A DNA stretch of 64,000 nt from JAHFUI01 sp039931615 (GCA_039931615.1 JBDTRR010000007.1:1-64000), one strand, 5' to 3'; counted from the stretch's first letter, positions 52,350 to 61,841 are shown. The notes: generated from the letters alone by a model not told the origin. Translations and numbers: made by a program.

Positions 52350-53936
52350 GTGAAATTACGAGGCATCGTCGCCGCCGTCGTCCTGGTACTCATCGCCTTC
52401 GTGGGCGTAGTGGTCTGGCGGCTGCCGATCACCTCGGATCGGCTGCGTGCAAAGGTCATCGAGACCCTGTCGGACCGTCTCGACAGCGATGTCGAGCTTT
52501 CCTCGTTAGCGGTTCGGGCCTTTCCCCGCCTCCATGCCGAAGGGGGCGGCCTGACCATCAAGCGTCGCGGACAAGGGGGACGTCCCCCGCTCATCTCTGT
52601 CAAGAGCTTCACCGTCGACGGCGATCTCCTGGGCCTCTACCGCAAGCATGTTGGACGTGTCGAGTTGGTCGGTCTCGACATCCAGATCCCGCCCAAGAAT
52701 GACGAGGCTTCCCAGGACAAGACAGACGGAGAGCAGACGGCCGGACCAGGCCGGCCCGGGCCGACCGCGGAAAAGGATTCCCAGCCCGGCTCCGGCCGCA
52801 GTTCGAAAGGCGGCATCGTCGTCGACAGCATGGTGACGACCGATGCCAGGCTGGTCATCATCCCGCGCGAGTCGGACAAGTCACCCAAGGTGTGGAACAT
52901 CCACAAGCTGCACATGACGAGTGTCGGCGCCGAAACGGCAATGCCGTTCGAGGCGACACTGACGAATGCCATTCCCCCAGGTGAAATCGAGACCTCGGGA
53001 CGCTTCGGCCCGTGGGAGCGCGAGGAGCCTGGCGCCACGCCGCTCGACGGCATCTTCTCGTTCGCCAAGGCCGACCTGTCGGTGTTCAAGGGCATCTCGG
53101 GCATCCTGTCGGCACACGGCACCTTCGGGGGCAAACTGGAGCGCATCGACATCCACGGCGAGACGAGCACGCCGGATTTCACCGTCGCAGTGGGCGGCCA
53201 TCCGGTTCCGCTCAACACCAAGTACCACAGCCAGGTTGACGGCACGAACGGCAACACGATCCTCGAACGGATCGACGCCTCGTTCCTCAACACCGCCATC
53301 GTGGCGAAGGGCGCGGTGATCGATCTTCCGGGCGATCCAGGGCGTCAGGTCTCGATGAACGTGACCATCGACCGCGGCCGGCTCGAAGATTTGCTGAAGC
53401 TGGCGGTGAAGACGCCGACGCCGCCGATGCAGGGAGCGCTCAAGTTGAGCACCCGCTTCATCCTGCCACCGGGCGACAAGGACGTCGTCGAGAAGCTGCA
53501 ACTGAAGGGACAATTCAGCATCGCGGGCGGGCGCTTCACCAGCGACGAGGTGCAGCAGAAGATCAACGACTTGAGCCGCCGCGGCCGCGGCAAACCGGCA
53601 GCTGCACCGCAGCAGGTCGCGTCCGACTTCAAAGGCGATTTCAGCCTGGCGAACGGCGTGCTGGGGCTGCCGAAGGTCAGCTTCAGCGTCCCTGGGGCCG
53701 GTGTCAATCTGACGGGGCAGTACGCGCTCCGGCGCGAAACCCTTGGGTTCAAAGGCGAACTGACGATGGACGCGACCGTGTCCGAAGCGGCCGGCGGCGG
53801 ATTAAAGGGCAGGCTGCTCAAGGTCATGGACCCGATCTTCCAGAAGAACGGACGGACCGTCATTCCAATCAAGATTACGGGCACGCGTCAGGCACCGGCG
53901 TTCGGTCTCGACGCTGGCGCTCTGTTCAAGAAGTAG
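52350..53936 (+). CDS. AsmA-like membrane-anchored protein
   Basis: A 528-aa protein with one N-terminal membrane segment (about 4-22) and a long beta-rich periplasmic part with the TITSDRLRAKVIETLSDRL-type opening seen in AsmA proteins. AsmA-family proteins form elongated lipid-transfer bridges in the envelope. A Pro/Gly/Ser-rich low-complexity insert (about 125-155) lies in the middle. The start is uncertain: GTG 52350 is used, TTG 52338 is an alternative; no Shine-Dalgarno. Its 3' end overlaps the YgjP-like gene by 11 nt on the other strand. Confidence 0.82.
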   Translation: MKLRGIVAAVVLVLIAFVGVVVWRLPITSDRLRAKVIETLSDRLDSDVELSSLAVRAFPRLHAEGGGLTIKRRGQGGRPPLISVKSFTVDGDLLGLYRKHVGRVELVGLDIQIPPKNDEASQDKTDGEQTAGPGRPGPTAEKDSQPGSGRSSKGGIVVDSMVTTDARLVIIPRESDKSPKVWNIHKLHMTSVGAETAMPFEATLTNAIPPGEIETSGRFGPWEREEPGATPLDGIFSFAKADLSVFKGISGILSAHGTFGGKLERIDIHGETSTPDFTVAVGGHPVPLNTKYHSQVDGTNGNTILERIDASFLNTAIVAKGAVIDLPGDPGRQVSMNVTIDRGRLEDLLKLAVKTPTPPMQGALKLSTRFILPPGDKDVVEKLQLKGQFSIAGGRFTSDEVQQKINDLSRRGRGKPAAAPQQVASDFKGDFSLANGVLGLPKVSFSVPGAGVNLTGQYALRRETLGFKGELTMDATVSEAAGGGLKGRLLKVMDPIFQKNGRTVIPIKITGTRQAPAFGLDAGALFKK

Positions 53937-54642
53937 CAGGTGTCCCCTGTGGGTTGCGGGCGTAGCCCCGCAGCCACTGGCGGGCCGCTTCGTAGTCCGG
54001 GCACGCCCGGGCGACGAGCGCCCAGAACTTCGGCGAATGATCCATCTGCTTCAGGTGCATCAGTTCGTGGGTCAGGACGTAGTCGCGAACGGACGCCGGC
54101 ATCTGCACGAGACGCCAGTTCAGGCAGATATGACCGGTGCGGGAGCAAGACCCCCATCGCCAGCGTTGATTGCGCACGCTGATGCGGTGGACCTGCAGAC
54201 CGAAAGCGCCGGCGAGTTCCAGCAGGCGCGGCGGCAGCTCGCGGGCGGCGCGCTGACGCTCCTTTTGCTCGGCCTCCGGACCCGCGCCCTCTCGAATTCG
54301 CGTCTGCTCGTGGACGATCTGCTGCCGCTGCTTGTCGATCCACTGGCGCTGCCGCTCAGCAAACTGGCGCGCTTCCCGCTGTGATCCGCCGCGGGGAATG
54401 GTGACGCGAACCGAACCGTCGCCGCGTACGCGAATGACATAGCGGCGGGCCCGTGGATGGCGGACCAGAGAGAGAACGGGTTCATCCTGCAGGGCGCCTG
54501 CAGCAGGTGGCCCCGGATCGGCGATGCGGCTCGGCGGAGCACTACCGATGGCGTCTGGTCCGGGCGTCAATACTGCGGTCGTGGGCGCCTGGAAGATGGG
54601 GGTGCCGACCGTTGGCGCATCGAACGGAAGACCCGGCTGCAT
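53926..54642 (-). CDS. YgjP-like M48-type metallopeptidase
   Basis: A 238-aa protein of the YgjP/DUF45 group. The zinc motif HELMH is at 192-196, followed by His202 (QMDHS). The region around 155-185 shows WRWGSCSRTGHICLNW, a family hallmark. Function unknown; linked elsewhere to DNA or translation maintenance. It is preceded by the GIY-YIG-like gene with 3 bp between and overlaps the AsmA-like gene tail to tail. Confidence 0.9.
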   Translation of the reverse strand: MQPGLPFDAPTVGTPIFQAPTTAVLTPGPDAIGSAPPSRIADPGPPAAGALQDEPVLSLVRHPRARRYVIRVRGDGSVRVTIPRGGSQREARQFAERQRQWIDKQRQQIVHEQTRIREGAGPEAEQKERQRAARELPPRLLELAGAFGLQVHRISVRNQRWRWGSCSRTGHICLNWRLVQMPASVRDYVLTHELMHLKQMDHSPKFWALVARACPDYEAARQWLRGYARNPQGTPATS

Positions 54643-54645
54643 CTG

Positions 54646-54963
54646 CTAGTGCCCCCCGAAGACGACGAAGCCGCGTTTGCGCAGGCTGTCGGCCAGTATC
54701 CCCTCCATCTCGCTGGCCTTCTCGAAGGCCATGGGATTGAGGTGCTGGTACAGCCGCGGCACCAGCCGTTCGCCGCAGCGCTTCACGATCCGGGCGGACT
54801 TGATGCCGTTCTTGTGATTCTCGAACCGCTGCTGGGGGGACAGCCCGGTCATGCCGACGTAGTAGCCGGCCCGGCCGTCGCCTTCGGGATTGCGCAGGTA
54901 GACGACATAGACGGAATGATGGTCACGAGACCGCCTGGACTTCTTCGACGGCGACTTCGACAT
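54646..54963 (-). CDS. Small GIY-YIG-type protein
   Basis: A 105-aa basic protein. The segment VYVVYLRN followed by GYYVGMTG matches the GIY-YIG core, with the QRFENHKNG and a Glu-containing helix downstream; the N-terminal 20 residues are Lys/Arg/Ser-rich. It may be a nuclease-like or DNA-binding protein of the UPF0213 kind. Its start lies 41 nt inside the 3' end of rmuC. Confidence 0.82.
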   Translation of the reverse strand: MSKSPSKKSRRSRDHHSVYVVYLRNPEGDGRAGYYVGMTGLSPQQRFENHKNGIKSARIVKRCGERLVPRLYQHLNPMAFEKASEMEGILADSLRKRGFVVFGGH

Positions 54964-56233
54964 CGGGGAATGGAAGGCCGCCGATCAGCTCGGGCGCCTG
55001 CAGCATCCGGGGCACCCTGTCGATCGGCTCGAGCTGCTTGATCTCGTCCAGCCCATTCTGGACGGACAGCTCCTTGAGCCTTCGCGCCTTCACCAGCACG
55101 TTGCCTTCGAGCGATCCGACCGCGCTATTGTACGCCTCCAGTGCTGATTTGAGGCGCGATCCGAGGGCGTCGAAGTGCCCGCCGAGTACGCGGACCGACT
55201 CGTAGAGATTGCGCCCCAGCTCGCCGATCTTGCGGGCATTCTCTTCCACCGATTGCTGCTGCCAGCCGTAGGCCACCGCCCGTAACAGGGCGATCAGGGT
55301 CGTCGGGCTGGCCAGGATGACGCCCTGGATTCCGCAGTCGATCAGCGACGCGTCCTGCTCCAGCGCGGCGCTGAAGAACATCTCCCCCGGCAGGAACATG
55401 ACGACGAAGTCCGGGCTCGGGTGGACGTGCGCCGCGTAGCCCTTCGCGGCGAGCTGGGAGAGATGCGTGCGAACCTGCCTGGCGTGATCGGCGAGCAGGG
55501 TCTGCCTGGCGGTTTCGTCGGGGGCATCGAGCGCCTTGAGATACGCGTCGAGCGGCGCCTTGGCATCGATGACGATGCGCTTGCCGCCGGGAAGCCGGAC
55601 GATGACGTCGGGCCGCATGCGGCGATCGGAATCGTCCGTGCTGGTGATGGTCTGCTGATGCTCGAAATCACAGTGTTCGAGCATCCCGGCCATCTCGATG
55701 ACGCGCCTGAGCTGCATTTCGCCCCACCGGCCGCGGACACCCGGGCGCTTGAGCGCATCCACCAGACGGCCGGTCTGGCTGCGCAGGTCCTGGCCGGTCG
55801 TGTCGAGCAACGCCATCCGTTGCAGCAGCTGCGCGCTCGATTCCAGACGCCGCCGCTCCGATTCCTTGATCTCGCGATCGACCTGATCCAGCGTTTTCGC
55901 GATCGGCGCGAGCAGGTGCTCCACGGCCTGTTTGCGGGCGTCGATATCGGCAGTCGCTTGTGTGCGCGCCTCCCGCAACCGCGTTTCGGCGAGATCGAGA
56001 AACGCCCGGTTGTTGGTTTTCAGTGCCTCGGCGGACAGGGCCTGGAAGGCCTCGCGCAACCCTTCCTCGGAGTGGTCGTAGGCCTTGAGCCGTTCGGCGT
56101 GGACGGCGCGGTCCTTTTCGAGCTCGCTGCGAAGGCGCGCCTGCTCGGGACGGCCGGCCAGCCAGCCCACGAGCGCGCCGAGGCCGAGACCGAGAGTAAG
56201 CGTGATGACCAGTGTGACGGTTTCGATGGGCAT
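54923..56233 (-). CDS. rmuC: DNA recombination protein RmuC
   Basis: A 436-aa protein with a single N-terminal membrane segment (about 4-23), a coiled-coil region (about 30-150) and the RmuC core with the conserved motifs RGRWGEMQLRRVIE and VIDAKAPLDAY. RmuC limits DNA inversion at short repeats, presumably by nuclease activity. It is interesting in a region full of inverted repeats. The ATG at 56233 is the only one that gives the membrane segment. Its 3' end overlaps the GIY-YIG-like gene. Confidence 0.94.
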   Translation of the reverse strand: MPIETVTLVITLTLGLGLGALVGWLAGRPEQARLRSELEKDRAVHAERLKAYDHSEEGLREAFQALSAEALKTNNRAFLDLAETRLREARTQATADIDARKQAVEHLLAPIAKTLDQVDREIKESERRRLESSAQLLQRMALLDTTGQDLRSQTGRLVDALKRPGVRGRWGEMQLRRVIEMAGMLEHCDFEHQQTITSTDDSDRRMRPDVIVRLPGGKRIVIDAKAPLDAYLKALDAPDETARQTLLADHARQVRTHLSQLAAKGYAAHVHPSPDFVVMFLPGEMFFSAALEQDASLIDCGIQGVILASPTTLIALLRAVAYGWQQQSVEENARKIGELGRNLYESVRVLGGHFDALGSRLKSALEAYNSAVGSLEGNVLVKARRLKELSVQNGLDEIKQLEPIDRVPRMLQAPELIGGLPFPDVEVAVEEVQAVS

Positions 56234-56359
56234 TAGTATCGCACGTGCATCCGGTCGTACAACAGCATCTGGTGGTCGATTGAGCCCGGCAGGCCAGGTA
56301 TTGTTGTTCGGCGTGCCGGCGCACAATACCCGAGACCGGATCCGGGTTGAGCTGCAACC

Positions 56360-56896
56360 TCAGCAGGAAACGACGAAGGGCAGCCAGGCCTCCGGCAGCT
56401 GCAGTTCGGCGGCGTGAATCGCATCCCCCATCAGATGATCGCGAACCGAGGCAGGAATGTCGCGCCGCCGCAATCCGGCGCCAATCGCCTCCAGTGCGCG
56501 GCGTGCGGCGATTTGCGCCTGGTGACGCCGATCGGCGAATCGGCCGGCGCCCGTGGCCTCGACCAGCCGCTCGGTGGTCCGGACGGCCTTCAACCGCTCC
56601 AGGCGGGGCCGGTTGACCGTTTCAAGCGGGAGCAGCCCCTGAAATCTTGCCTCCGTGGCGGTGTCGAGCTCCCCCGCCGCAATCAGCGCGCGCTCGCGAT
56701 CCAGTTCGGTCCGATAACACTGAAAACAGAGCGGTTGACGCGAGGCGGGCGCTGCCCCGAGCCGGGCCGCCTCTTGAAGGCGACCGCGACACGACGGGCA
56801 CAACACGTTAGGTCGTCTGCCTTCGAGCTCGCCGCCTGGAAAGGTAATCCACTCGCTGTCAGCGGTTTGCAGGATCTCTGAGGAGTGTTTCGTCAT
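56360..56896 (-). CDS. Zinc-ribbon protein, unknown function (178 aa)
   Basis: A protein with an N-terminal C4 knuckle (Cys33, Cys36, Cys57, Cys60; CPSC and CFQC) and a helical C-terminal region. No family is recognised beyond this. A minus-strand TACACT at 56905-56910 ends 8 nt before ATG 56896, and the longer upstream frame is only heptamer repeat, so this start is firm. It is followed by rmuC on the same strand, 126 bp away. Confidence 0.75.
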   Translation of the reverse strand: MTKHSSEILQTADSEWITFPGGELEGRRPNVLCPSCRGRLQEAARLGAAPASRQPLCFQCYRTELDRERALIAAGELDTATEARFQGLLPLETVNRPRLERLKAVRTTERLVEATGAGRFADRRHQAQIAARRALEAIGAGLRRRDIPASVRDHLMGDAIHAAELQLPEAWLPFVVSC

Positions 56897-56938
56897 ACCC
56901 GGGCAGTGTAGAACGGAGGTGTGACAGGGTAGGTCACA

Positions 56939-57105
56939 CTGGTCCTTGGTGCTTGGTCCTGGGTCCTTGGTCCGTCCCTGGTCCTTGGTCCGTCCCTGGT
57001 CCTTGGTCCTTGGCCCGTCCATGGTCCTTGGCCGTCCGTGGTCCTTGGCCGTCCGTGGTCCTTGGCCGTCCGTGGTCCTTGGCCCATGGTCGGCCTTAGC
57101 CCGTG
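56939..57105. repeat. TGGTCCT heptamer array (array 3)
   Basis: More than twenty TGGTCCT/TGGCCGT type heptamers in register, with a TCCG or TCCC spacer every two units. The orientation is opposite to array 4, which begins about 150 bp downstream. Confidence 0.88.
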
Positions 57106-57257
57106 GCCTTCATCAGTGATCCTTGGTCGGTTCTCTTTAGGAACCAGGCTCGATTGGTCAAGAACTGGGACTGGGGTATGAGGGGATTGCGCTGGTCGTG
57201 GAGGCCGGCGGTTGGAGGTTGGAAACTGGAAGCCGCGACTCGAGCACTCGGGACAAA

Positions 57258-57435
57258 AACAAAGGACCAAGAACCAAGGTCGGACCAAGGACCAAGCGCG
57301 ACCAAGGACCAAGCGCGACCAGGACCAAGCACGGACCAAGCACCAAGCACGACCAAGGACCAAGCGCGACCAAGGACCAAGCACGACCAAGGACCAAGCA
57401 CGGACCAAGCACCAAGGACCAAGCACCAAGGACCA
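57258..57435. repeat. GGACCAA heptamer array (array 4)
   Basis: About twenty GGACCAA units with GCGC, GCAC or G spacers; a 17-bp period (GACCAAGGACCAAGCGC) is visible in places. It is inverted relative to array 3, and the two arms can pair over roughly 150 bp around the 57105-57258 spacer. It ends 30 bp before the WYL gene's promoter. The spacer holds GGTTGGAGGTTGGAAACTGG near 57211, another heptamer-like motif. Confidence 0.88.
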
Positions 57436-57464
57436 GAACCAGGCCGACATCGACGGACGGCCAT

Positions 57465-57470
57465 TAGAAT
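57465..57470 (+). promoter_or_regulatory. TAGAAT -10 next to the WYL gene start
   Basis: TAGAAT ends 6 nt before the GTG start at 57477, suggesting a leaderless mRNA. Array 4 lies just upstream, so melting or structure of the repeat could influence this promoter (inference). Confidence 0.55.
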
Positions 57471-57476
57471 CATCCG

Positions 57477-58469
57477 GTGCCACGCAACGCCGAGGTCATC
57501 CGGCAATGGACGATCCTGCGCGAAATCGAGCGGACGCGCGGGGGTGGCGTGACCATCGACGAACTGGCGGCGCTCTGCAGCGTCACGACGCGGACCGTCC
57601 GGCGCGATCTCCAGGCACTCGAGGAAGCCGGCTTCCCGCTCTACGACGACCGCTCGCACACTGACGGCCGGACCCGGTGGCTGATCAACGGCCAGGCGTT
57701 TCGCGGCGTGACCGCCGGGCTGACGCTGGCCGAGCTCTGCGCACTGTATTTCAGCCGGACGCTGCTCGAGGCGCTGTCGGGAACGCCGTTTCGCGACGAC
57801 GTCGAGAGCGCGTTCGACAAGCTGGCATCGGCGCTGGCGCCGCACATGCGGCAGTTTCTCGATCAGCTCCCGCGCGTCATCGCCTCGAAGCCGGACCCGA
57901 TGCGGAAGCGGGACGATCCCCGCCAGCAGCGCATCGCCGGCCGTCTGCTGGAAGCCACCATCCACCTCCGGCAGACGTCACTGGTCTACCATTCGCAGTC
58001 GAGCGATCGGATCAAGACCTACCTGGTACACCCCTATCGCCTGGCCCACGCCCAGGGCGGCCTCTACCTGCTCGCCTTCGTCCCCGAGTATCAGGCGGTG
58101 CGGACCTTCGCGCTCGAGCGGATCCAGGAGGTATCGCTGCTCGAAGACCGCTTCACGCCGCAGGAGGAGCTGCCCGAACAGGCGTTTCCCCACTCGCTGG
58201 GCGTCCACTCCGGGCCGCCCGAGCACGTCGAAATCGAATTCGATCCGGCGGTCACCGCCTACGTCGGCGCCCGCGAGTGGCACCAGTCGCAGCGCACCCG
58301 GGAGCTCGCCGGCGGCGGCGTGCACATGACGCTGAACGTCTGCCTCGATCGCACCCTTCAGAGCTGGATCCTGAGCTTTGGTCCCTTCGCGCGCGTCGTC
58401 GCTCCCGAAGCACTCGCCCGGGACATCGCCAGCCAGTTCGAAGTGGCGCGCTCCCGGTATCCCACGTGA
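57477..58469 (+). CDS. WYL-domain transcriptional regulator
   Basis: A 330-aa regulator with an N-terminal winged-helix DNA-binding domain (about 5-60; VTTRTVRRDLQALEEAGFPL is the recognition helix region) and a WYL domain near 145-220 in which the segments YHSQSSDRIKTYLVHPYRL and GGLYLLAFVPEY fit the family (YL/YR here in place of strict WYL). WYL proteins sense nucleic acid fragments or other ligands, often in DNA damage responses. The start is GTG at 57477. It is followed by the ABC exporter gene. Confidence 0.9.
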   Translation: MPRNAEVIRQWTILREIERTRGGGVTIDELAALCSVTTRTVRRDLQALEEAGFPLYDDRSHTDGRTRWLINGQAFRGVTAGLTLAELCALYFSRTLLEALSGTPFRDDVESAFDKLASALAPHMRQFLDQLPRVIASKPDPMRKRDDPRQQRIAGRLLEATIHLRQTSLVYHSQSSDRIKTYLVHPYRLAHAQGGLYLLAFVPEYQAVRTFALERIQEVSLLEDRFTPQEELPEQAFPHSLGVHSGPPEHVEIEFDPAVTAYVGAREWHQSQRTRELAGGGVHMTLNVCLDRTLQSWILSFGPFARVVAPEALARDIASQFEVARSRYPT

Positions 58470-58546
58470 CGTGAGTGCGGAAGACAGCTGCGCGCGGCCG
58501 TCCCCGATGCCGTTCGATTGGCAATGTCTCGGCGTATGATCGATCG

Positions 58547-60409
58547 GTGGCCGACCTGCCCAGACCCAAAACCAAGTTGACCGCTGGTGCCTGGGAGGAA
58601 GCGCGGGCGCTGGTCTGGCTGCACCGGCGCCGACTGGCGCTCGGCCTGGTGCTGATGGTGATCAGCCGGCTCTCCGACCTGGTGCTGCCGACGACGACGA
58701 AGTACCTGATGGACGACGTCATCGCCCAGAAACACTGGGAGTTGCTGCCGCGGCTGGCGTTGGCAGCCGGCGCCGCCACGCTGATCGGCGCCACCACCTC
58801 GTTCCTGATTTCCCAGATTCTCGGCGTCGCGGCGCAGCGGGCGATCACCGAGATGCGCAAGGACGTGGAAGCGCACGTCATGCGGCTGCCGATCCGCTAT
58901 TTCGATTCGACCAAGACCGGCGTGCTGATTTCGCGCATCATGAGCGATGCCGACGGCATCCGCAATCTGGTCGGGACCGGCCTGGTCCAGTTGACCGGCT
59001 CGACCATGACGGCGGTCATCGCGATGGGCGTGCTGATGTATCTCAACTGGCGGCTGACCGTCGTCACGGTGGTGATTCTGGGCGCGTTCGGCGGCGGCAT
59101 GGCGACCGCGTTCAAGCGGCTGCGGCCGCTGTTCCGCGAGCGCGGCCAGATCAATGCCGAAGTCACCGGCCGCCTCGCCGAAACCCTCTCCGGCGTCCGC
59201 ATCGTCAAGTCCTACACCGCCGAGAAGCGGGAGGAACTGGTCTTCGCCAAGGGGGCGCACCGGCTGTTCCGGAACGTCGCCCGGTCGATGACCGGCACGT
59301 CCGGCGTGATGGCGTTCTCGACGCTGGTGGTTGGCGCGACCGGCATCGCGATGATGCTGATCGGCGGATCGGCGATCCGCAACGGCACGATGACCGTCGG
59401 CGATCTGGTGATGTACCTGGCCTTCACCGCGATGATGACGATACCGGTCGTGCAGCTCGCCTCGATCGGGACCCAGATGACCGAGGCGTTCGCCGGTCTC
59501 GATCGCATCCGTGAAATCCGGATGATGGCGACCGAGGATCAGGAGGACCAGACCCGTGCCCCGCTGACCGACGTCCGCGGCGACGTCGCGTTCGAAGACG
59601 TCAGCTTCGAGTACAACCCGGGCGTGCCGGTCTTGAAGCACGTCTCCTTTCACGCGCCCGAAGGCTCGACCACGGCGCTGGTCGGCTCGAGCGGGTCCGG
59701 CAAGAGCACGCTGATCAGTCTGGTGATGACCTTCAATCGTCCGAACTCGGGCCGGGTGCTGGTCGACGGCCAGGATCTGACGACGGTGCGCCTGCGCGAC
59801 TATCGATCGCATCTGGGCGTCGTGCTGCAGGACAACTTCCTGTTCGACGGCACCATCGCCGAGAACATCAAGTACGCCCGGCCCCACGCCACGCTCGACG
59901 AGGTCAAGGCGGTCAGCCGGATCGCCCATTGCGACGGCTTCATCGAGGCGTTCGAGCTGCAGTACGGCACCATCGTCGGCGAGCGCGGCGTGCGGCTGTC
60001 GGGTGGACAGCGGCAGCGGCTGGCCATCGCACGGGCAATCCTGGCCAACCCGCGCATCCTGATTCTCGACGAGGCGACCTCGAGTCTGGACAGCGAAAGC
60101 GAAGCGCTGATCCAGGACGGCCTGCAGTCGCTCCGGCAGGGCCGGACGACGTTCGTGATCGCGCATCGTCTCTCGACGATTCGGAGCGCCGATCAAATCC
60201 TGGTTCTGGAGGGCGGCGAGATCGTCGAACGTGGCACCCACACCCAGCTGATCGACAAGGGCGGACGGTACCGGCAGCTCCACGACAAACAGTACCGATT
60301 CGAGCGCGACCGATTCATCAACCCCGGTGAGGATTTCACCCCCGAGCCTGAGGCCGTCCTCGCCCGACCGGCCGCCCGACCGGCCGCCCGATCGAACTCG
60401 GCCCTCTAA
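58547..60409 (+). CDS. ABC exporter, fused membrane-ATPase half-transporter
   Basis: A 620-aa type I ABC exporter half: six membrane segments (about 25-315) and an ATPase domain with Walker A GSSGSGKST (380-388), LSGGQ (484-488), Walker B ILILDEATSSLD and the H-loop IAHRLST. MsbA/lipid or drug exporter-like; probably a homodimer. The C-terminus carries a short PAARPAAR repeat. The start is GTG at 58547, with TATGAT at 58535-58540, 6 nt before, and no Shine-Dalgarno. The frame continues upstream to 58475 without support. Confidence 0.94.
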   Translation: MADLPRPKTKLTAGAWEEARALVWLHRRRLALGLVLMVISRLSDLVLPTTTKYLMDDVIAQKHWELLPRLALAAGAATLIGATTSFLISQILGVAAQRAITEMRKDVEAHVMRLPIRYFDSTKTGVLISRIMSDADGIRNLVGTGLVQLTGSTMTAVIAMGVLMYLNWRLTVVTVVILGAFGGGMATAFKRLRPLFRERGQINAEVTGRLAETLSGVRIVKSYTAEKREELVFAKGAHRLFRNVARSMTGTSGVMAFSTLVVGATGIAMMLIGGSAIRNGTMTVGDLVMYLAFTAMMTIPVVQLASIGTQMTEAFAGLDRIREIRMMATEDQEDQTRAPLTDVRGDVAFEDVSFEYNPGVPVLKHVSFHAPEGSTTALVGSSGSGKSTLISLVMTFNRPNSGRVLVDGQDLTTVRLRDYRSHLGVVLQDNFLFDGTIAENIKYARPHATLDEVKAVSRIAHCDGFIEAFELQYGTIVGERGVRLSGGQRQRLAIARAILANPRILILDEATSSLDSESEALIQDGLQSLRQGRTTFVIAHRLSTIRSADQILVLEGGEIVERGTHTQLIDKGGRYRQLHDKQYRFERDRFINPGEDFTPEPEAVLARPAARPAARSNSAL

Positions 60410-60430
60410 TCAGCCCGCAGGTTGACCGAC

Positions 60431-61810
60431 ATGCGTGAACGGCTGCTGCTTGTCCTGCTCACCGCGTTGACGATCGGTTCGACGCCGATGCCGCTGCGCG
60501 GCCAGAGCGCGCCCGGCTGGATGGATCCGTACCGCGAGCCGGCCGCCCGCCTGATCGGCGAGGCCACCGCCGATACGTTCGCCTGGCGCCGTCTGGCGGT
60601 GCTGACCGACTCGATCGGGCACCGGCTCAGCGGATCGCCGCAGCTCGAGCGAGCCATCGAGTGGGCCGCCGCGGAAATGAAGCGCGACGGCCTCGAGAAC
60701 GTCCACACCGAAAAGGTGATGGTGCCGCACTGGGTCCGCGGCAACGAGAGCGCGGAGATCGTCGAGCCGGCGCGACACCAGATGGTGATGCTCGGCCTGG
60801 GCGGCAGCGTCGGGACCCGGCCCGACGGCGTGCAGGCGGAGGTCTTGACCGTGCACAGCTTCAACGAGCTCGAGGCTGCCGGTCAGCGCGCCAGGGGCCG
60901 GATCGTCTTTTTCAACGTCCCGTACACCGCCTACGAGGAGACCGTCACCTACCGTTCGGACGGTCCGTCGCGCGCGGCACGGCTCGGCGCGGTCGCGACC
61001 CTGGTGCGGGCGGTCGGGCCGCCCGGGCTGCGGACGCCCCACACCGGCAGCCTCCAATACACCCCGGACTCGCCGCAGATTCCCGCCGCGTCCATCACCA
61101 CCGAGGACGCCGATCGCCTGCAGCGGATGGCCGATCGCGGCAACCGCATCGTCGTGCGGCTGAAGATGGAGGCGCATACCGAGCCCGACGCGGAATCGGC
61201 CAACCTGATCGGCGAGCTGCGCGGCCGGGAGAAGCCGGACGAGGTCGTCGTCGTCGGCGGCCACCTCGATTCCTGGGACGTCGGCGCCGGCGCCTCCGAC
61301 GATGGCGGCGGCTGTGTGGTGACGTGGGAGGCCCTGCGCATCATGAAGAAGCTGAACCTGCGGCCGCGGCGCACGGTCCGGGTGGTGCTGTGGACCAACG
61401 AGGAAAACGGCACCCGCGGCGGCCTCGCCTATCGGGATCAGCACCGCGACGAGCTGGCCAACCACGTCATGATGCTGGAGTCGGACAACGGTGTCTCCCG
61501 GCCGCTCGGGTTCGGCTTCAGCGGCAGCGAGACGGTGCGGCAGAAATTGCGGGCGATCGCCTCGCTCCTGCGCGGCATCGCCGCCGATGCGATCGTCCCC
61601 GGCGGCGGCGGCGCCGACATCAATCCGAGCACCCGCGAGGCGCGGATACCCGCGCTGGCGCTGGCGGTGGACGAGTCGAAGTACTTCCTGATCCACCACA
61701 CGCCGGCCGATACCGTCGACAAGATCGATCCGGTCGAGATGGCCAGGAGCGCGGCCGCCATCGCCGTGATGACCTACGTGGTGGCCGACCTGCCCGATCG
61801 TCTCGAGTGA
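60431..61810 (+). CDS. Secreted M28-family peptidase (carboxypeptidase Q-like)
   Basis: A 459-aa protein with a signal peptide (about 1-25). A PA-type insert precedes the M28 catalytic core, which shows GGHLDSWD (His278, Asp280), a SDDGGG segment (about 290) for the bridging Asp, and NEENG (about 320) with the catalytic Glu. The final metal His is in LIHHTPADT. It resembles plasma glutamate carboxypeptidase. A TTG at 60422 is an alternative; the ATG at 60431 is preceded by GCAGG. It follows the exporter by 21 bp. Confidence 0.9.
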   Translation: MRERLLLVLLTALTIGSTPMPLRGQSAPGWMDPYREPAARLIGEATADTFAWRRLAVLTDSIGHRLSGSPQLERAIEWAAAEMKRDGLENVHTEKVMVPHWVRGNESAEIVEPARHQMVMLGLGGSVGTRPDGVQAEVLTVHSFNELEAAGQRARGRIVFFNVPYTAYEETVTYRSDGPSRAARLGAVATLVRAVGPPGLRTPHTGSLQYTPDSPQIPAASITTEDADRLQRMADRGNRIVVRLKMEAHTEPDAESANLIGELRGREKPDEVVVVGGHLDSWDVGAGASDDGGGCVVTWEALRIMKKLNLRPRRTVRVVLWTNEENGTRGGLAYRDQHRDELANHVMMLESDNGVSRPLGFGFSGSETVRQKLRAIASLLRGIAADAIVPGGGGADINPSTREARIPALALAVDESKYFLIHHTPADTVDKIDPVEMARSAAAIAVMTYVVADLPDRLE

Positions 61811-61841
61811 TACACTGAGCGCGCGGAGCGGAGCCGCAGAT

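Noticed and set aside
56893..57965. Frames rich in WSLVLG or RTKDQG repeats around 57 kb
   Set aside because: These translate the GGACCAA heptamer arrays in several phases and run through the WYL gene antisense.
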